Part shown: one piece after another, positions 9,238 to 18,471 of the stretch
Numbering within the stretch: position 1 is the first letter of the stretch
Layout of the letters: each line of letters begins with the position of its first letter
Assembly: GCF_002902965.1 (NCBI RefSeq)
Contig: NZ_CP026108.1
Coordinates: forward strand, 124,001 to 188,000
Length of the DNA: 64,000 nucleotides
Source of the DNA: Paraburkholderia hospita
GTDB taxonomy: Bacteria > Pseudomonadota > Gammaproteobacteria > Burkholderiales > Burkholderiaceae
Direction: 5' to 3'
Made by a program: the position numbers and the translations under genes
The notes under the pieces: model-generated
The model's input: only the letters and a program-made list of their open reading frames with translations
Told to the model about the DNA's origin: nothing
The model's database searches: none

Positions 9238-10347
9238 GGGGCGCGATCAAATCTGAAGTGCAACACCTTCCTCGTGTAAGGTGCGCACATGCAAAAAAGA
9301 AGAACGTATCAACAGCTTCAGCCTGAAGAACGCATAACCATTGCAAGCATGAAGCAGCAGGGTTCGAGTGTTCGGGCCATGGCCCGAATACTCGGGCGCC
9401 CGGCATCAACCGTGAGCCGCGAGCTGACCAGAAACACGTGTTCTGCCGTGGGCTATGCGTCTGCGCCGGCGCAGTCGCTCAGCACGAGCCGACGCGAGGC
9501 TGCGCGCCCATGTCCCAAGCTGCACCCTCAAAGCGTGTCGTGGCGCGTCGTACTCACCCTGCTGGAATGGAAGTGGTCGCCCCAGCAGATCTCAGGTACC
9601 CTCAAACGAATGTGGCCCAACGATCCGACCCAGCACGTCTCGCACGAGACCATCTACACTGCCATCTATGCGCAGCCACGCGGTGAGCTGCGCCGCCAGC
9701 TTATCGCCTGTCTGCGCCACGGCCACAGCACGCGTATGTCACGCAAGCGGGGCACTGACCGGCGCGGCCAGATCCCCGACATGGTGAGCATCCATGTGCG
9801 CCCGCCTGAGGTCGACGACCGGGTGATGCCAGGTCACTGGGAAGGCGACTTCATAAAGGGCGCCGGCAACCAGTCTTCCGTCGGCGTGCTGGTTGAGCGC
9901 ACCAGTCGCCTGGTGCTGCTGGCGAAGATGGAAGACGCCACCGCCGCCTCGGCACTGGCGGGCTTCACTGCCAAACTGAATTCGATCGCCGCACCACTGC
10001 GCAAGAGCTTTACCTACGACCAGGGTAAGGAAATGACCCGGCATCAGGAGCTCAGCGCCGCCACCGGCGTGCGCGTGTACTTCTGCGATCCGCACAGTCC
10101 ATGGCAACGCGGTACCTGCGAGAACACCAACGGGCTGCTGCGGCAGTATCTGCCGAAGGGCACTGACCTCTCGATCTACAGTCAGGACGAACTCGATGGC
10201 ATCGCCGACAGCCTCAACAGCCGACCTCGCGCTACCCATGCATTTCATTCACCATTCGAGGTCTTCGAACGTATGCTCGCAACCGCTTCGATAACCTCAG
10301 CTTCCATTCATTAGCCCCCTGTTGCGCTTCACTCTTGAAACCGCCCC
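9238..10347 (+). mobile_element. IS30-family insertion sequence
   Basis: About 1.1 kb with one transposase gene. Imperfect terminal inverted repeats of about 27 bp flank it: the left reads GGGCGCGATCAAATCTGAAG and the complement of the right reads GGGCGGTTTCAAGAGTGAAG, both continuing into a GCAACA-like tail. The right end lies inside the remnant of an IS1182-type transposase gene, so this is a nested insertion. No target duplication is obvious. The ends are known to within a few bases. Confidence 0.75.
9289..10314 (+). CDS. IS30-family transposase
   Basis: This 341-residue DDE transposase opens with an HTH_38-type DNA-binding region (YQQLQPEERITIASMKQQG, then ARILGRPASTVSRELTRN). The core shows IS30 signatures: GHWEGDFIKG (Asp), TYDQGKEM (Asp) and ENTNGLLRQYLPKG (Glu). 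The frame is intact and nearly fills the element, so it is probably functional. The start is ATG 9289 in gcgcacatg, shortly after the left inverted repeat. Confidence 0.9.
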   Translation: MQKRRTYQQLQPEERITIASMKQQGSSVRAMARILGRPASTVSRELTRNTCSAVGYASAPAQSLSTSRREAARPCPKLHPQSVSWRVVLTLLEWKWSPQQISGTLKRMWPNDPTQHVSHETIYTAIYAQPRGELRRQLIACLRHGHSTRMSRKRGTDRRGQIPDMVSIHVRPPEVDDRVMPGHWEGDFIKGAGNQSSVGVLVERTSRLVLLAKMEDATAASALAGFTAKLNSIAAPLRKSFTYDQGKEMTRHQELSAATGVRVYFCDPHSPWQRGTCENTNGLLRQYLPKGTDLSIYSQDELDGIADSLNSRPRATHAFHSPFEVFERMLATASITSASIH

Positions 10348-10348
10348 G

Positions 10349-10645
10349 CTAAAAGGGGACTGCACGCCGGGCCCTCACCGACGGGTGGCGCGCTGGGAGC
10401 ACGAAGCTGTTCTTGATGAAATGCAGGCGCGGCTTGATCAAGCGCCTGAGATGATGCGTATCCGGCGACAGACTGTCGAGCACCCGTTCGGCACGATCAA
10501 GGCATGGATGGGCGCCACTCATTTCCTGACACGGACCATCGGGCGGGTGAGCACGGAGATGAGCTTGCACGTGCTGGCGTACAACATGAAGCGGGTGATC
10601 AAGCTACTCGGTTCAGAAGCGGTTATGAAGGCGATGAGGGCGTGA
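10349..10645 (+). pseudogene. C-terminal stump of an IS1182-type transposase
   Basis: Only the last 98 residues remain. They contain the recognisable IS1182-family tail: RWEHEAVLDEMQARL, RRQTVEHPFGTIKAWMG and EMSLHVLAYNMKRVIKLLG. The N-terminal part is absent and the frame runs into the right end of the IS30 element, so the IS30 insertion or a linked deletion removed it. It is not expected to be expressed as an active enzyme. Confidence 0.8.
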
Positions 10646-10976
10646 GGCCCGTTCAGGGTTGTTGAGTCTTTGCGATGTGTTCGGCTGTGATTTGACGTTC
10701 GGGTTGCCGCAATCGAAAAGCCGCGACCTGCGCCGAGCCAGGTTTCGTCAATTCACAGTGGCTACGCGTTTTGACACGCTCTGGGCCAAGAAGAGACGGT
10801 TGACTGTGCTGCCCAGATCGTCAACAATTGCTCGCCGCCCCCTCGCCGACGGACCCGCAATGCTTGTTCGCCTGCTCACCGCATCCGACGCGCTATTGTT
10901 CGAATTCTAGGGCTATCAAAGACCGGCGCGATCCGATGCTCGGCTTCGACTAACAGCAAAAACCTCGAGCATCGGC
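10646..10976. other. Tail of the IS1182-type element and intergenic DNA
   Basis: Downstream of the transposase stump, a TTTTGACACGCTCTGGGCC-like segment near 10770-10788 could be the old right end of the IS1182-type element (inference, not verified). A 9-bp inverted repeat, CGATGCTCG / CGAGCATCG, at 10934-10942 and 10966-10974 lies directly after the stop of the NIPSNAP gene. It could act as a weak terminator, but the loop is long and there is no strong U-tract. Confidence 0.4.
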
Positions 10977-11324
10977 TTACTCTGCGACACTAGCCAGCGC
11001 GGCGGCACGAATGAGCTGTGTCTCCTGTGCCATGATCAGATGGCCCGATGCCGTGAGATAGGCCGGGAAATCCGGATGCGTATCGCGTGCAAGGCACCGT
11101 CGTTCGTAGTCTGCCAGATCATCATACCCCCACAGGTGGGTGAACTGGTTCTGCGGCCCGACCAGACTCGTCCAGAAGCCGAGCGGATGTCCAAGCGTCT
11201 CGCGCAGGATCGGCATGCCGAGCCTGTCGAACACTTCGAGAAACTCGGGCATCTTGCGCAGCGCGATGGTGTAGACCCGGAAATCCACAAGGGGCTTTGC
11301 CAGAAACATTGGTTGGGTATTCAT
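10977..11324 (-). CDS. NIPSNAP family protein
   Basis: This 115-residue protein has the NIPSNAP ferredoxin-like fold pattern: VDFRVYTIALRKMPEFLEVF at the start, GFWTSLVGPQNQFTHLWGYDD in the middle, and a Tyr/Arg-rich helix after it. NIPSNAP proteins are small alpha/beta-barrel proteins often encoded beside catabolic oxidoreductases; their biochemical role is poorly defined. The ATG overlaps the stop of the flavoprotein gene by four bases (ATGA), so it was the last gene of that operon. With the flavoprotein split by an insertion, its transcription probably now depends on IS-internal or new promoters. Confidence 0.8.
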   Translation of the reverse strand: MNTQPMFLAKPLVDFRVYTIALRKMPEFLEVFDRLGMPILRETLGHPLGFWTSLVGPQNQFTHLWGYDDLADYERRCLARDTHPDFPAYLTASGHLIMAQETQLIRAAALASVAE

Positions 11325-12013
11325 GCGTCCACCTTCTCCTTGCGGGCCATGGCTTTGGTGGCGATGACGTTACCGGTGACATAGCCGAAAGTCATGTTGG
11401 GCCCATGAGTGATGCCGGCGCCCGGATAGTTGCCGCCCATCACGCTGCGCCGGTCATTGCCGACCGCGTAAAGGCCCACGATCTGGCTACCGTCGGCGCG
11501 AAGCACCTCGCCGGTGACGCTGGTCCTGAGGCCGTCGAACGTGCCCAGATCGCCCATCACTACCTTCACCGCATAGAAGGGGCCGGTCGCGATCGGCGCA
11601 ACGCAAGGATTGGGCTGGTTGTCCGGATCGGCGAGATAACGGTTGAACGACGTGCGTCCGCGCTGGAACGCCGGGTCTTCTCCGCGCACGGCGTCGAGAT
11701 TGTAGGCAGAGACCGTCGTCTCGAGCGCATCAGGAACAATCCCGCAATTACGCGCCAGTTCGCCGAGCGTCTCGCCCTTGACGAGGTAGCCTTTGCGTAG
11801 CAACGGGCCCACCGGCATCGGCGTGGGCTTGGCATAGCCGAGTCCATACTTGCCGAGCGCCACCTTATCGCAGATCAGCCACATCGCGGTCTCCCGTTCA
11901 CCCTTGTTGACGGCGCTGTAAAACCGCGCTTTTTGGGCGGCGCAAGTCAGAGTGATTTGCTCGAGCACGAGGGGGCCTCGCAGGCCCCTTCGTTTTGATG
12001 CACTGTATTTACG

Positions 12014-12232
12014 TCAGAACGGCGGGTCGCGTTCGTGAGTACGCGCGTGCACCTCTGAGGAGCGCTGCTCACGCAGCAGTTCGTTAAGCTGAGCGCCATA
12101 GAAGTCGGTCACGACGGCGAGCAGATCCTCGAGCAGTTCGAACACGGCGAGTGCCTGCTCAGCCGTCCAGTCGTCGGGAATGGTGAACGGCAATCCGCGA
12201 CAGCGGCCCGATGGCAACAAGGGGCGGCTCAT
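12014..12232 (-). CDS. Small IS21-associated protein downstream of istB
   Basis: This 72-residue protein begins with MSRPLLPSGRCRGLPF, continues with an acidic helical stretch (AVFELLEDLLAVVTDFYGAQ) and ends with a charged tail. Its ATG is fused to the istB stop in a TGATG overlap, which implies translational coupling. It has no motif that I recognise. Its position inside the inverted repeats shows that it moves with the element; a role in target choice or regulation is only a guess. Confidence 0.65.
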   Translation of the reverse strand: MSRPLLPSGRCRGLPFTIPDDWTAEQALAVFELLEDLLAVVTDFYGAQLNELLREQRSSEVHARTHERDPPF

Positions 12233-13017
12233 CACGCGGTCTCCGTCTTCGTGGGGGGCTTGCGGGTTTTGCGCTGCCTGGCCCGGGCTTCGTTGCGCTC
12301 GCGCGCTTCCTTGAGTCGATACGATTCGCCCTCGATTGAGATCACTTCGGCGCGATGCACGAGGCGGTCGACCAGCGACACCACGCAGGCCGCGTTCGGG
12401 AACACGTCCGACCATTCTTTAAACGGCTTGTTGGTCGTTATGATGGTCGAATGTGCCTCATACCGGCGGCTGACGAGTTCGAACAGCAAGTCGGCATGGC
12501 GGTTCGAGTACGAGAGGTAGCCGACCTCATCGATCACCAGGATGTCCGGCGTCGCGTAGTGGTGCAGACGCCGACGTAGCGCCGAATCGCTGTCGAGCGC
12601 GGCGAGCTCGCCGAGCATCTCGCTAGCTGACTTGAACAGCACCGTGTGGCCCTGGATGAGTGCGTGGTGCGCCATATTCTGCGCAAGCGTCGACTTCCCC
12701 ACGCCGTTCGGGCCGACGAACACGACGTTGGTTGCGTCGGCGAGGAATGTTAGCGACATCAGGTCTTCCACCGCCGCGCGGTCGATTCTCGCGGGCCAGC
12801 TCCAGTCGAAGTCGGCCATCGCCTTGAACTTGCCCAGCTTCGCCGCCCGGATGCGTCGCTGCAACGAGCGGTGCGCGCGCTCGTCTTCTTCCCACTGCAG
12901 CAGCGGCGCGAGCCATGTGGCGCCGTCGATTTCGCTCCAGTGTTCGACGAGACCGTTCAGGCGCAGCGCCTTCGCGCGCAGACGCAGGACTTCATTGTTA
13001 ATCGTGGTCGACGTCAT
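12232..13017 (-). CDS. istB: IS21-family helper ATPase IstB
   Basis: This AAA+ helper of IS21 transposition, 261 residues, is DnaC-like. The Walker A motif is GPNGVGKST and Walker B is ILVIDEVGYL, followed by the TTNKPFKEW sensor-type stretch common in IstB. The family forms a nucleotide-dependent filament on target DNA and recruits IstA. The start ATG 13017 (MTSTTINNEV) overlaps the end of istA by 20 bp, so the two are coupled. The C terminus is basic (RQRKTRKPPTKTE), consistent with DNA contact. Confidence 0.92.
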   Translation of the reverse strand: MTSTTINNEVLRLRAKALRLNGLVEHWSEIDGATWLAPLLQWEEDERAHRSLQRRIRAAKLGKFKAMADFDWSWPARIDRAAVEDLMSLTFLADATNVVFVGPNGVGKSTLAQNMAHHALIQGHTVLFKSASEMLGELAALDSDSALRRRLHHYATPDILVIDEVGYLSYSNRHADLLFELVSRRYEAHSTIITTNKPFKEWSDVFPNAACVVSLVDRLVHRAEVISIEGESYRLKEARERNEARARQRKTRKPPTKTETA

Positions 13018-14506
13018 CGCCTTCCTCCCTTGCGAGTTGATCGTAGGTATCGAGCCGGTGCGGCTGCACAGGCGCATCCTTTCGTCGCACATGCTCCGGC
13101 AGATTGATGACGACGGGCGGTGGTGCCCCTCGCACCGCGCGACGACGTTCGAGCGCCGCCCGCACGGTGTTCGTATGGGCCGATCCCGCGCGCAGCGCGT
13201 CCTCGACGGCCGCCTGCAGTTCGACAGCGCCGTAGCGATCGAGCAGGCGCAGCAGCGAGGTCGTGAGCCCGCCGATATTCGCGCCGCGCTCAGCCGCGCG
13301 CATCAGCAAGAGCTGGCAGGAAGGCACGGCGCGAGTCAGGCTGTTAATGCCACGGTGTTGACGCGCTTCACGCTTGAACTCGACGAGCGTCTTCAGGTGT
13401 TGTGGGTCTTCAATCTGTTCAGCTCGGTCGTAGCTGCGCCGATGGCTGGCGATCATCTCGGCGCCGTCGAACACGCGAACCTGATTGAGGTCAGCACGAA
13501 CGCTCAGCGTGCGACGCACGTGCGTGTGGGGTACCGTGTAGTCATTCAGATCGAAGCGCACGTAGGGAGTCTTGCCGACCTTCACGGCCACTTGCTCTTC
13601 GACCGGAAACGGATTGGCAGGTAGCGGGAGTAACAACGACTGCTCCTGAGCGAACGCCTCACGTACGGTCATCGCGCGGTCCTCAGGGCACGGGCGATCG
13701 GCTGCCTGCGTGCGGCACCATTGCTCGGCCTGCGCGTTCAGGTCGTCGAGGTCAGTGAATTTGCGCGCGGCGAAGAAGGCTTCGCGAACATGCCGTATTG
13801 CGCGTTCCACGCGTCCCTTCTCGTTGCCGCGCGCGACGGCAACGGGGCGTGGTTCAAAGCGGTAATGGCCGGCGAACGCGAGCAGCGTTGGATGGAAGCG
13901 GATCGCGTCGCCGACCCGTTCAAGCACCGCCGACTTCAGGTTGTCGTAGAGCAGAACTCTCGGCAGTCCACACCACGTGTTGAACGCACCGATGTGCCCG
14001 CGTAAGAAGTTCTCCATCCGCGCATCGAGGAAGAAGCGCAGGTAGATGTCGCGCGAGTACGAGAGCACCATCACGAAGGCCATCAATGGCCGACGCGCGC
14101 GACCGATCTCGACATATCCGAAGTGGCCCCAGTCAACTTGAGCCTGCTCGCCTGGCAAGGTGCGCAGCCGCAGGAAGGCCTCGGCGGGCTTGCGTGGGCG
14201 ATGCAACGCGAGCATGTGCCGGAAGTGATCCCGCGCCCCCTTGTAGCCGCGCTCACGCACCATCACGTAGAGACGGCTTCCCGTGAGCGTCGGATACTTC
14301 TCCAGCGTCTGCCGGATGAACGGCAGGTACGGCTCAATCATCGAGGGCTTCGGCGTCGGGCCGTATCGAGGTAGTCCGGCGCTGGCGAGCACACGCCGCA
14401 CCGTCTCACGGTGCACGTGCAACTGCTTCGCGATGGTGCCGCAGGGCCACTTCTCGACGTGGTAGAGACGCAAGATCTGCGTCTCAAGCTCAACCGGAAT
14501 CGTCAT
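12998..14506 (-). CDS. istA: IS21-family transposase IstA
   Basis: The transposase of the element, 502 residues. The N-terminal helix-turn-helix (KWPCGTIAKQLHVHRETVRRVL) is followed by an rve catalytic core with Asp in QVDWGHFGYVE, Asp in LLYDNLKSAV and Glu in NEKGRVERAIRH, then a C-terminal Mu-type beta-barrel region. The start ATG 14506 (MTIPVELETQ) overlaps the upstream Cys-rich ORF by 17 bp. All key residues are present, so the enzyme is probably active. Confidence 0.92.
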   Translation of the reverse strand: MTIPVELETQILRLYHVEKWPCGTIAKQLHVHRETVRRVLASAGLPRYGPTPKPSMIEPYLPFIRQTLEKYPTLTGSRLYVMVRERGYKGARDHFRHMLALHRPRKPAEAFLRLRTLPGEQAQVDWGHFGYVEIGRARRPLMAFVMVLSYSRDIYLRFFLDARMENFLRGHIGAFNTWCGLPRVLLYDNLKSAVLERVGDAIRFHPTLLAFAGHYRFEPRPVAVARGNEKGRVERAIRHVREAFFAARKFTDLDDLNAQAEQWCRTQAADRPCPEDRAMTVREAFAQEQSLLLPLPANPFPVEEQVAVKVGKTPYVRFDLNDYTVPHTHVRRTLSVRADLNQVRVFDGAEMIASHRRSYDRAEQIEDPQHLKTLVEFKREARQHRGINSLTRAVPSCQLLLMRAAERGANIGGLTTSLLRLLDRYGAVELQAAVEDALRAGSAHTNTVRAALERRRAVRGAPPPVVINLPEHVRRKDAPVQPHRLDTYDQLAREEGDDVDHD

Positions 14507-14966
14507 CGGGGCCTCCGCGATCAGAACGACGGTCGAAGGCAACGCCTTCGGGGCGAACATGATGGAGACCACGACGACGCACAAAGCCGGTTCGTACCAG
14601 CGGTGAGAGCAAGGTGCCGCAGAAACGACAGTTCAACTGAGGCGGCGCCGCCGGGCGAACGGCGGCGTTGGCGAGTGCAACGGCGTCGTCGCGGTCCGGT
14701 TGCAGTACACCATCGGCGGGGGAGTCAGGTGAACCGTGATGCGTCACGAATTGCCGCCGGACCCGATAGCGCCGGGCGCGTGCGGCATGTGCAAAGCGTC
14801 CGCGGCGGGAACGCTGATAGCGTTGCCCGGCTTCGCGCACGCTGTCGCGGCGAGCATGGGCGGCGCAGTCGCCGCAGTATCGATTGCCACGGTCACACTG
14901 GCGGCAGACGAAGACCTGCGCCCGACAACGGGCGCACAGGTACAAGCGACCTGAAGGCGGCTGCAT
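14490..14966 (-). CDS. Cys-rich zinc-ribbon-like protein, first gene of the IS21 element
   Basis: This 158-residue protein has two close CxxC pairs in CARCRAQVFVCRQCDRGNRYC, a later C-x2-C in CRFCGT, and a basic middle region (EAGQRYQRSRRGRFAHAARA, then RRYRVRR). It probably binds zinc and nucleic acid. It starts behind an AGGGGAACC ribosome site and overlaps istA by 17 bp, so it is co-translated with the transposase. I recall similar ORFs next to transposases in Burkholderia-type genomes, but no assigned function. It may be a regulator or accessory factor of transposition. Confidence 0.7.
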   Translation of the reverse strand: MQPPSGRLYLCARCRAQVFVCRQCDRGNRYCGDCAAHARRDSVREAGQRYQRSRRGRFAHAARARRYRVRRQFVTHHGSPDSPADGVLQPDRDDAVALANAAVRPAAPPQLNCRFCGTLLSPLVRTGFVRRRGLHHVRPEGVAFDRRSDRGGPDDDSG

Positions 14967-16540
14967 TGGCGGTTCCCCTGGAACGCCAAAGAGACGGGTC
15001 CAGTGAAGTCGACGGGCCGCGCGAGCAATGCGATACTGGCAGCTCACACGGCTCTCCGGCCGGCCAAAAGGCCTGCCACATGGAAACCCTGTGGAGGCGC
15101 GGTGCCGGACTGGACCTGGCAGTTGAGGCCGGCGTCGCGCCTGTTGTTCTTCCTTGGCAAACGCCTTTCTACCATGTCGCTGCCGCGACGCGATGCGGGT
15201 CGCATCTCCAGTCGCCCTACGGGCTCTCTACGCCGCGACCCGCGTCGTCGTCATATCACTCACAGCGCATTTACTGCTTCCGCTAGCTGAATTGTTCGCC
15301 CCTTGCCGCGACGCCGATATACGATGCCGCCCGAAAAGCGCGGAAACTGACCGCCATCGACAACCCTCACAGGCTCGCATCAGCGCCGCGCCAACATCGT
15401 GGTAGGAGTTCGATTCGTTGGTGAAGCGCCGACCGTTCCGCAGCACGCCGATCACGCCGGGCTTGTAGCGGTCGAGCAGATGCGGGAATACGCCTGTGCG
15501 GCCCTTGCCGAAGGGCACCTTCGATACCGGCATCCAGGCCGACGCATCGGCGAAGCCGAGCGCCACGGCACCACCCATCTTCTCCGCCATGCTCAGCCCG
15601 TCGCCCGTATTGCCGACGGGAGTAGGCGAGACATGCTCACCCCCACGCTTCACATGCGGATAGACCTGCGCGATGCGCTTGAGATCGTGCGGGAAGCCGC
15701 CGCAAGCCAGCACGACGCCGTGCCGCGCGGTAATCCGAAGATCGCCGTCCGCAGCGCTCGCGCGCACGCCGGCCACCTTGCCGTCCTCGCTCAGCAGTTC
15801 CTTCACGGGCGTCGAAGTGAGGATCGGAATCTTGAGCGCCAGCGCCGACTTCGCGAGCCTCGCGGCTAGCGCGTTGCCGCTCCTTACGTTGATCCCCCGC
15901 CGGTAAAGCGCCAGCTCCTTGAGGTGCGTAGCCAGACGCCGGGCTACGTAGAAAAACGAAACAATCGACTTGGTCGCGCGGAAGAAGTGCTTGAGGTCCG
16001 CGTTCGAGGAATTGAACATCATTCCCATAAAGGTGATCGTCTCGAGCGGCGGCTTGAGACGGCGCATGTCCTTGCCCAGCCCGCGGATGTCGAAGGGTGC
16101 GGCGAGGATCGAGCGGCCGACGTCGACGCCGCCGGGCGCATCCGGGTGATAGTCCGGGATAGAGCGTGGGCACGAACTTCATCTCGGTCTCTTGCTCAAA
16201 GAACTCAACCATTCTCGGCCCGTTCTCGATAAAGCATTCGACCGCGGCGGCATCGTAGTTGTTGCCCGTCTCGCTCATCATGTACTCGCGCACGCGCTCG
16301 ACGCTGTCAGCTGGGTTCTGCTGGCGGCCATATTTGCTCAGCGGAATCCACAAGACCCCGCCCGACAGCGCGGTGGTACCACCGAACACGGGCTCCTTTT
16401 CGAGCACGATTACATCGAGGCCGCGCTTTTTTGCGGTGATCGCGGTAGCGAGGCCCGCGGCACCCGATCCGACCACGACCAGATCGCAAGTGATCTTCTT
16501 GGCCATATCCACTCTCCTCGTCGTTATGGTGTGATGGTGC

Positions 16541-17389
16541 TCACGCGGCCGCCGGGGTGGCGTTGAAGCCGGGGCGCGGGACCATGTCCATCAGCATGCA
16601 ATCGAGCCCGCCGTCGACGAGCACCTCCGCGCCATTGACGTAGGCAGCTAGCTCGGAGGCGAGGAACAGGGCGGGGCCGGCGAGGTCCTCCGGCTCGCCG
16701 ATGCGGCGGCTCGCGGTGGCGGCGGCGCGGCGAGCCTCGAAGCCGGGCTCCTCGTAGAACTTCGCGGACAGCGCGGTGCGGATCATGCCGGGCAGCACGC
16801 AGTTGCTGCGCACCCCGCGAGGGCCCCATTCCGCCGCCAACTGACGCGACAGCAGCAGCACGCCCGCCTTGCTTGGGCTATACGAACCGCTATTGGTCTG
16901 CGGATTGAGTGCCGCAATCGAGGCAACGTGAACGATGCTGCCTTTCCCTGCGGCCAGCATGTCGGCTCCGAAAGCTCGAGCACACAGCAGATAGCCGGTC
17001 AGGTTCACGGCGATGGCCTGGTTCCAGTCCGCGATCGACACCGTGTCGAGAGGTCCGGCCCGCAGCAGCCCCGCATTGTTGACGAGCACGCTAGCCGGGC
17101 CGAGCGCTGCACGAACCGCGCCGGCTGCCTCGGCAACCGAGGCCTCGTCCGACACGTCGCAGCCGATCGCCTGCGCCACTGCACCGGCGTGCCGGAGTTC
17201 GGCGGCGACAGCTTCAGCGCCGCCAAGATTCCGGTCCACCAGCGCCACATGTGCTCCGACACTGGCGAACGCGCGCGCGATGCCGGCACCAATACCACTG
17301 CCTGCACCCGTGACCACGCAGACCTTTCCGTCCAGGTTCAGCGCGTAGGGGGTCGACGCAGCGGCGCGATTTTCAAGTTCCTGTCTCAT
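16541..17389 (-). CDS. SDR family NAD(P)-dependent oxidoreductase
   Basis: This classical short-chain dehydrogenase has 282 residues. It shows the nucleotide-binding TGAGSGIG motif, NNAG after strand 4, a catalytic Tyr-x3-Lys in GSYSPSKAG with an upstream Ser, and the PG motif of the cofactor loop (VLPGMIRTA). An N-terminal extension of about 20 residues precedes the Rossmann fold. The ATG at 17389 follows an AGGA ribosome site. It lies 28 bp upstream of the flavoprotein gene on the same strand, so the two formed an operon with the NIPSNAP gene. It probably oxidises a secondary alcohol made by the neighbouring P450; the substrate is not known. Confidence 0.9.
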   Translation of the reverse strand: MRQELENRAAASTPYALNLDGKVCVVTGAGSGIGAGIARAFASVGAHVALVDRNLGGAEAVAAELRHAGAVAQAIGCDVSDEASVAEAAGAVRAALGPASVLVNNAGLLRAGPLDTVSIADWNQAIAVNLTGYLLCARAFGADMLAAGKGSIVHVASIAALNPQTNSGSYSPSKAGVLLLSRQLAAEWGPRGVRSNCVLPGMIRTALSAKFYEEPGFEARRAAATASRRIGEPEDLAGPALFLASELAAYVNGAEVLVDGGLDCMLMDMVPRPGFNATPAAA

Positions 17390-17512
17390 GTAGTTGTCCT
17401 TCCTGAAATTTCCATGCGATTTTGCTTGCTGAAATCCGTATCGCCATTGAACGCCCCAAGCGCCTGTGGAACAATGGACAGAGATCACATAGAGCAGGAC
17501 ATAACGTGCAGC

Positions 17513-18445
17513 ATGGCCAATGACCAACAGCGCCGCCGGACCGTTCTGCATTTCGCGCTCTATGGCGCGGAAGCCGACCAATCCTGGGTCGACATGGTCC
17601 ATTACGAACGCATTCCCCTGCGTGCCGGCCGTTTCGACTTCGACATCAGGCCGCACATCCATGACGCACTGATCCAGGTGCTCTACGTCACCGCCGGGGG
17701 CGGCGAGACCTTCATCGACGGCAAGAGCTGGGCAGTCGAAGCGCCATGCCTGATCGTCGTGCCAGCGCGCTCGGTTCACGGCTTTCACTTCCGCAGCGAC
17801 ATCGACGGTCACGTCATCACCGCCGCGCAGTCCACGCTGGAATCGCTGGCGATGACGGCCGCGCCCGAGCTGCTGGAATTCATCCGCACGCCGACGGTGC
17901 TGTCGATCGATCCCGACGTCGAGCGCGGCACACCTCTAAACACCCTGTTCGAGGCGATCGGCCACGAGGCCGAGAGCCGCGAGCGCTGGCAGTTCACCGC
18001 AGGCGCGGCACTGGCGATCACCTTGTTCGTCAAGATCGGGCGCCTCAGCGAGAGCGCCCGGCTTTCGGCCAGTTCCGAACAGCGCACCATGGCCGGACGG
18101 ATCGAGCGGTTCCGCGCGTTGCTCGACCGCCATTGCCGTGAGCGGCGCCCGGTCGCCAGCTATGCCGACGAGATGGGCGTGAGCACCGGCCAGCTCTCGC
18201 GCATCTGCCGCGCCACCTTCGGGGTGTCGGCAATCGAGGCAATCGATGCGCGCTCGATCCATGAGGCCAAGCGGCTGCTCGGCTATTCGACGCTCAGCGT
18301 GAAGCAGATCGCCAGTGAACTGGGCTTTCAGGACGAGGCCTATTTCGGTCGTTTCTTCCGCAAGCAGACGGGACTGCGGCCAACCGAATACCGCTCCGCG
18401 GCCCACGATCGATCCTTGCCGCCCGAAAAGGGGAGCGCGGGTTGA
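17513..18445 (+). CDS. AraC-family transcriptional regulator with cupin domain
   Basis: This 310-residue regulator has an N-terminal cupin sensor (HIHDALIQVLYVTAGGGETFIDG to VVPARSVHGFHF) and two C-terminal AraC helix-turn-helix units (YADEMGVSTGQLSRICRATFG and VKQIASELGFQDEAYFGRFF). The layout resembles PobR-type activators of aromatic catabolism. It is divergent from the SDR gene across 123 bp (17390-17512) and converges on the P450 fusion with a 26-bp gap. It is therefore the likely local regulator of the catabolic cluster, sensing the substrate or a product. Confidence 0.9.
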   Translation: MANDQQRRRTVLHFALYGAEADQSWVDMVHYERIPLRAGRFDFDIRPHIHDALIQVLYVTAGGGETFIDGKSWAVEAPCLIVVPARSVHGFHFRSDIDGHVITAAQSTLESLAMTAAPELLEFIRTPTVLSIDPDVERGTPLNTLFEAIGHEAESRERWQFTAGAALAITLFVKIGRLSESARLSASSEQRTMAGRIERFRALLDRHCRERRPVASYADEMGVSTGQLSRICRATFGVSAIEAIDARSIHEAKRLLGYSTLSVKQIASELGFQDEAYFGRFFRKQTGLRPTEYRSAAHDRSLPPEKGSAG

Positions 18446-18471
18446 CTCGACCGCGCCCCCCGTCATCCGCT

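Larger units (their letters stand above)
11905..15362 (-). mobile_element. IS21-family element with four overlapping genes and a 5-bp target duplication
   Basis: The 3458-bp element has matching ends: the left reads TGTTGACGGCG, then CCGCGCTTTTTGGGCGGC; the complement of the right reads TGTCGATGGCG, then CCGCGCTTTTCGGGCGGC. Both begin with TGT, as usual in IS21. The flanks carry a perfect direct repeat ACCCT (11900-11904 and 15363-15367). The genes run leftward in the order Cys-rich protein, istA, istB, small protein, each overlapping the next. The clean ends and intact frames suggest a recent, potentially active insertion. Confidence 0.92.
11321..16512 (-). pseudogene. FAD-dependent dehydrogenase (3-ketosteroid dehydrogenase / fumarate reductase flavoprotein type), split by IS21 and frameshifted
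   Basis: The N-terminal half (16506 down to 15363) has a Rossmann FAD motif (VVVGSGAAGLATAI) and typical GGTTALSGG; the C-terminal half (11904 down to 11321) has the end of the FAD domain (GLYAVGNDRRSVMGGNYPG). An IS21 element lies between them. Removing the IS and one ACCCT copy restores the frame through ALMRACEGERETAMWL. A second lesion is one extra base in the GGG run at 16155-16157: upstream codons read LYPGLSPG, but the conserved frame resumes as DYHPDAPGG. With both repaired the ORF is 574 codons from ATG 16506, about the usual size for this family. Such enzymes desaturate or reduce ring ketones using FAD; the substrate here is unknown. Confidence 0.85.

Noticed and set aside
11972..11988. 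GGGGCCT-CGC-AGGCCCC hairpin inside the left end of the IS21 element as a terminator
   Set aside because: The stem is good, but the T-rich side faces the strand opposite to the IS genes, so it does not terminate their operon. It may only insulate the element.
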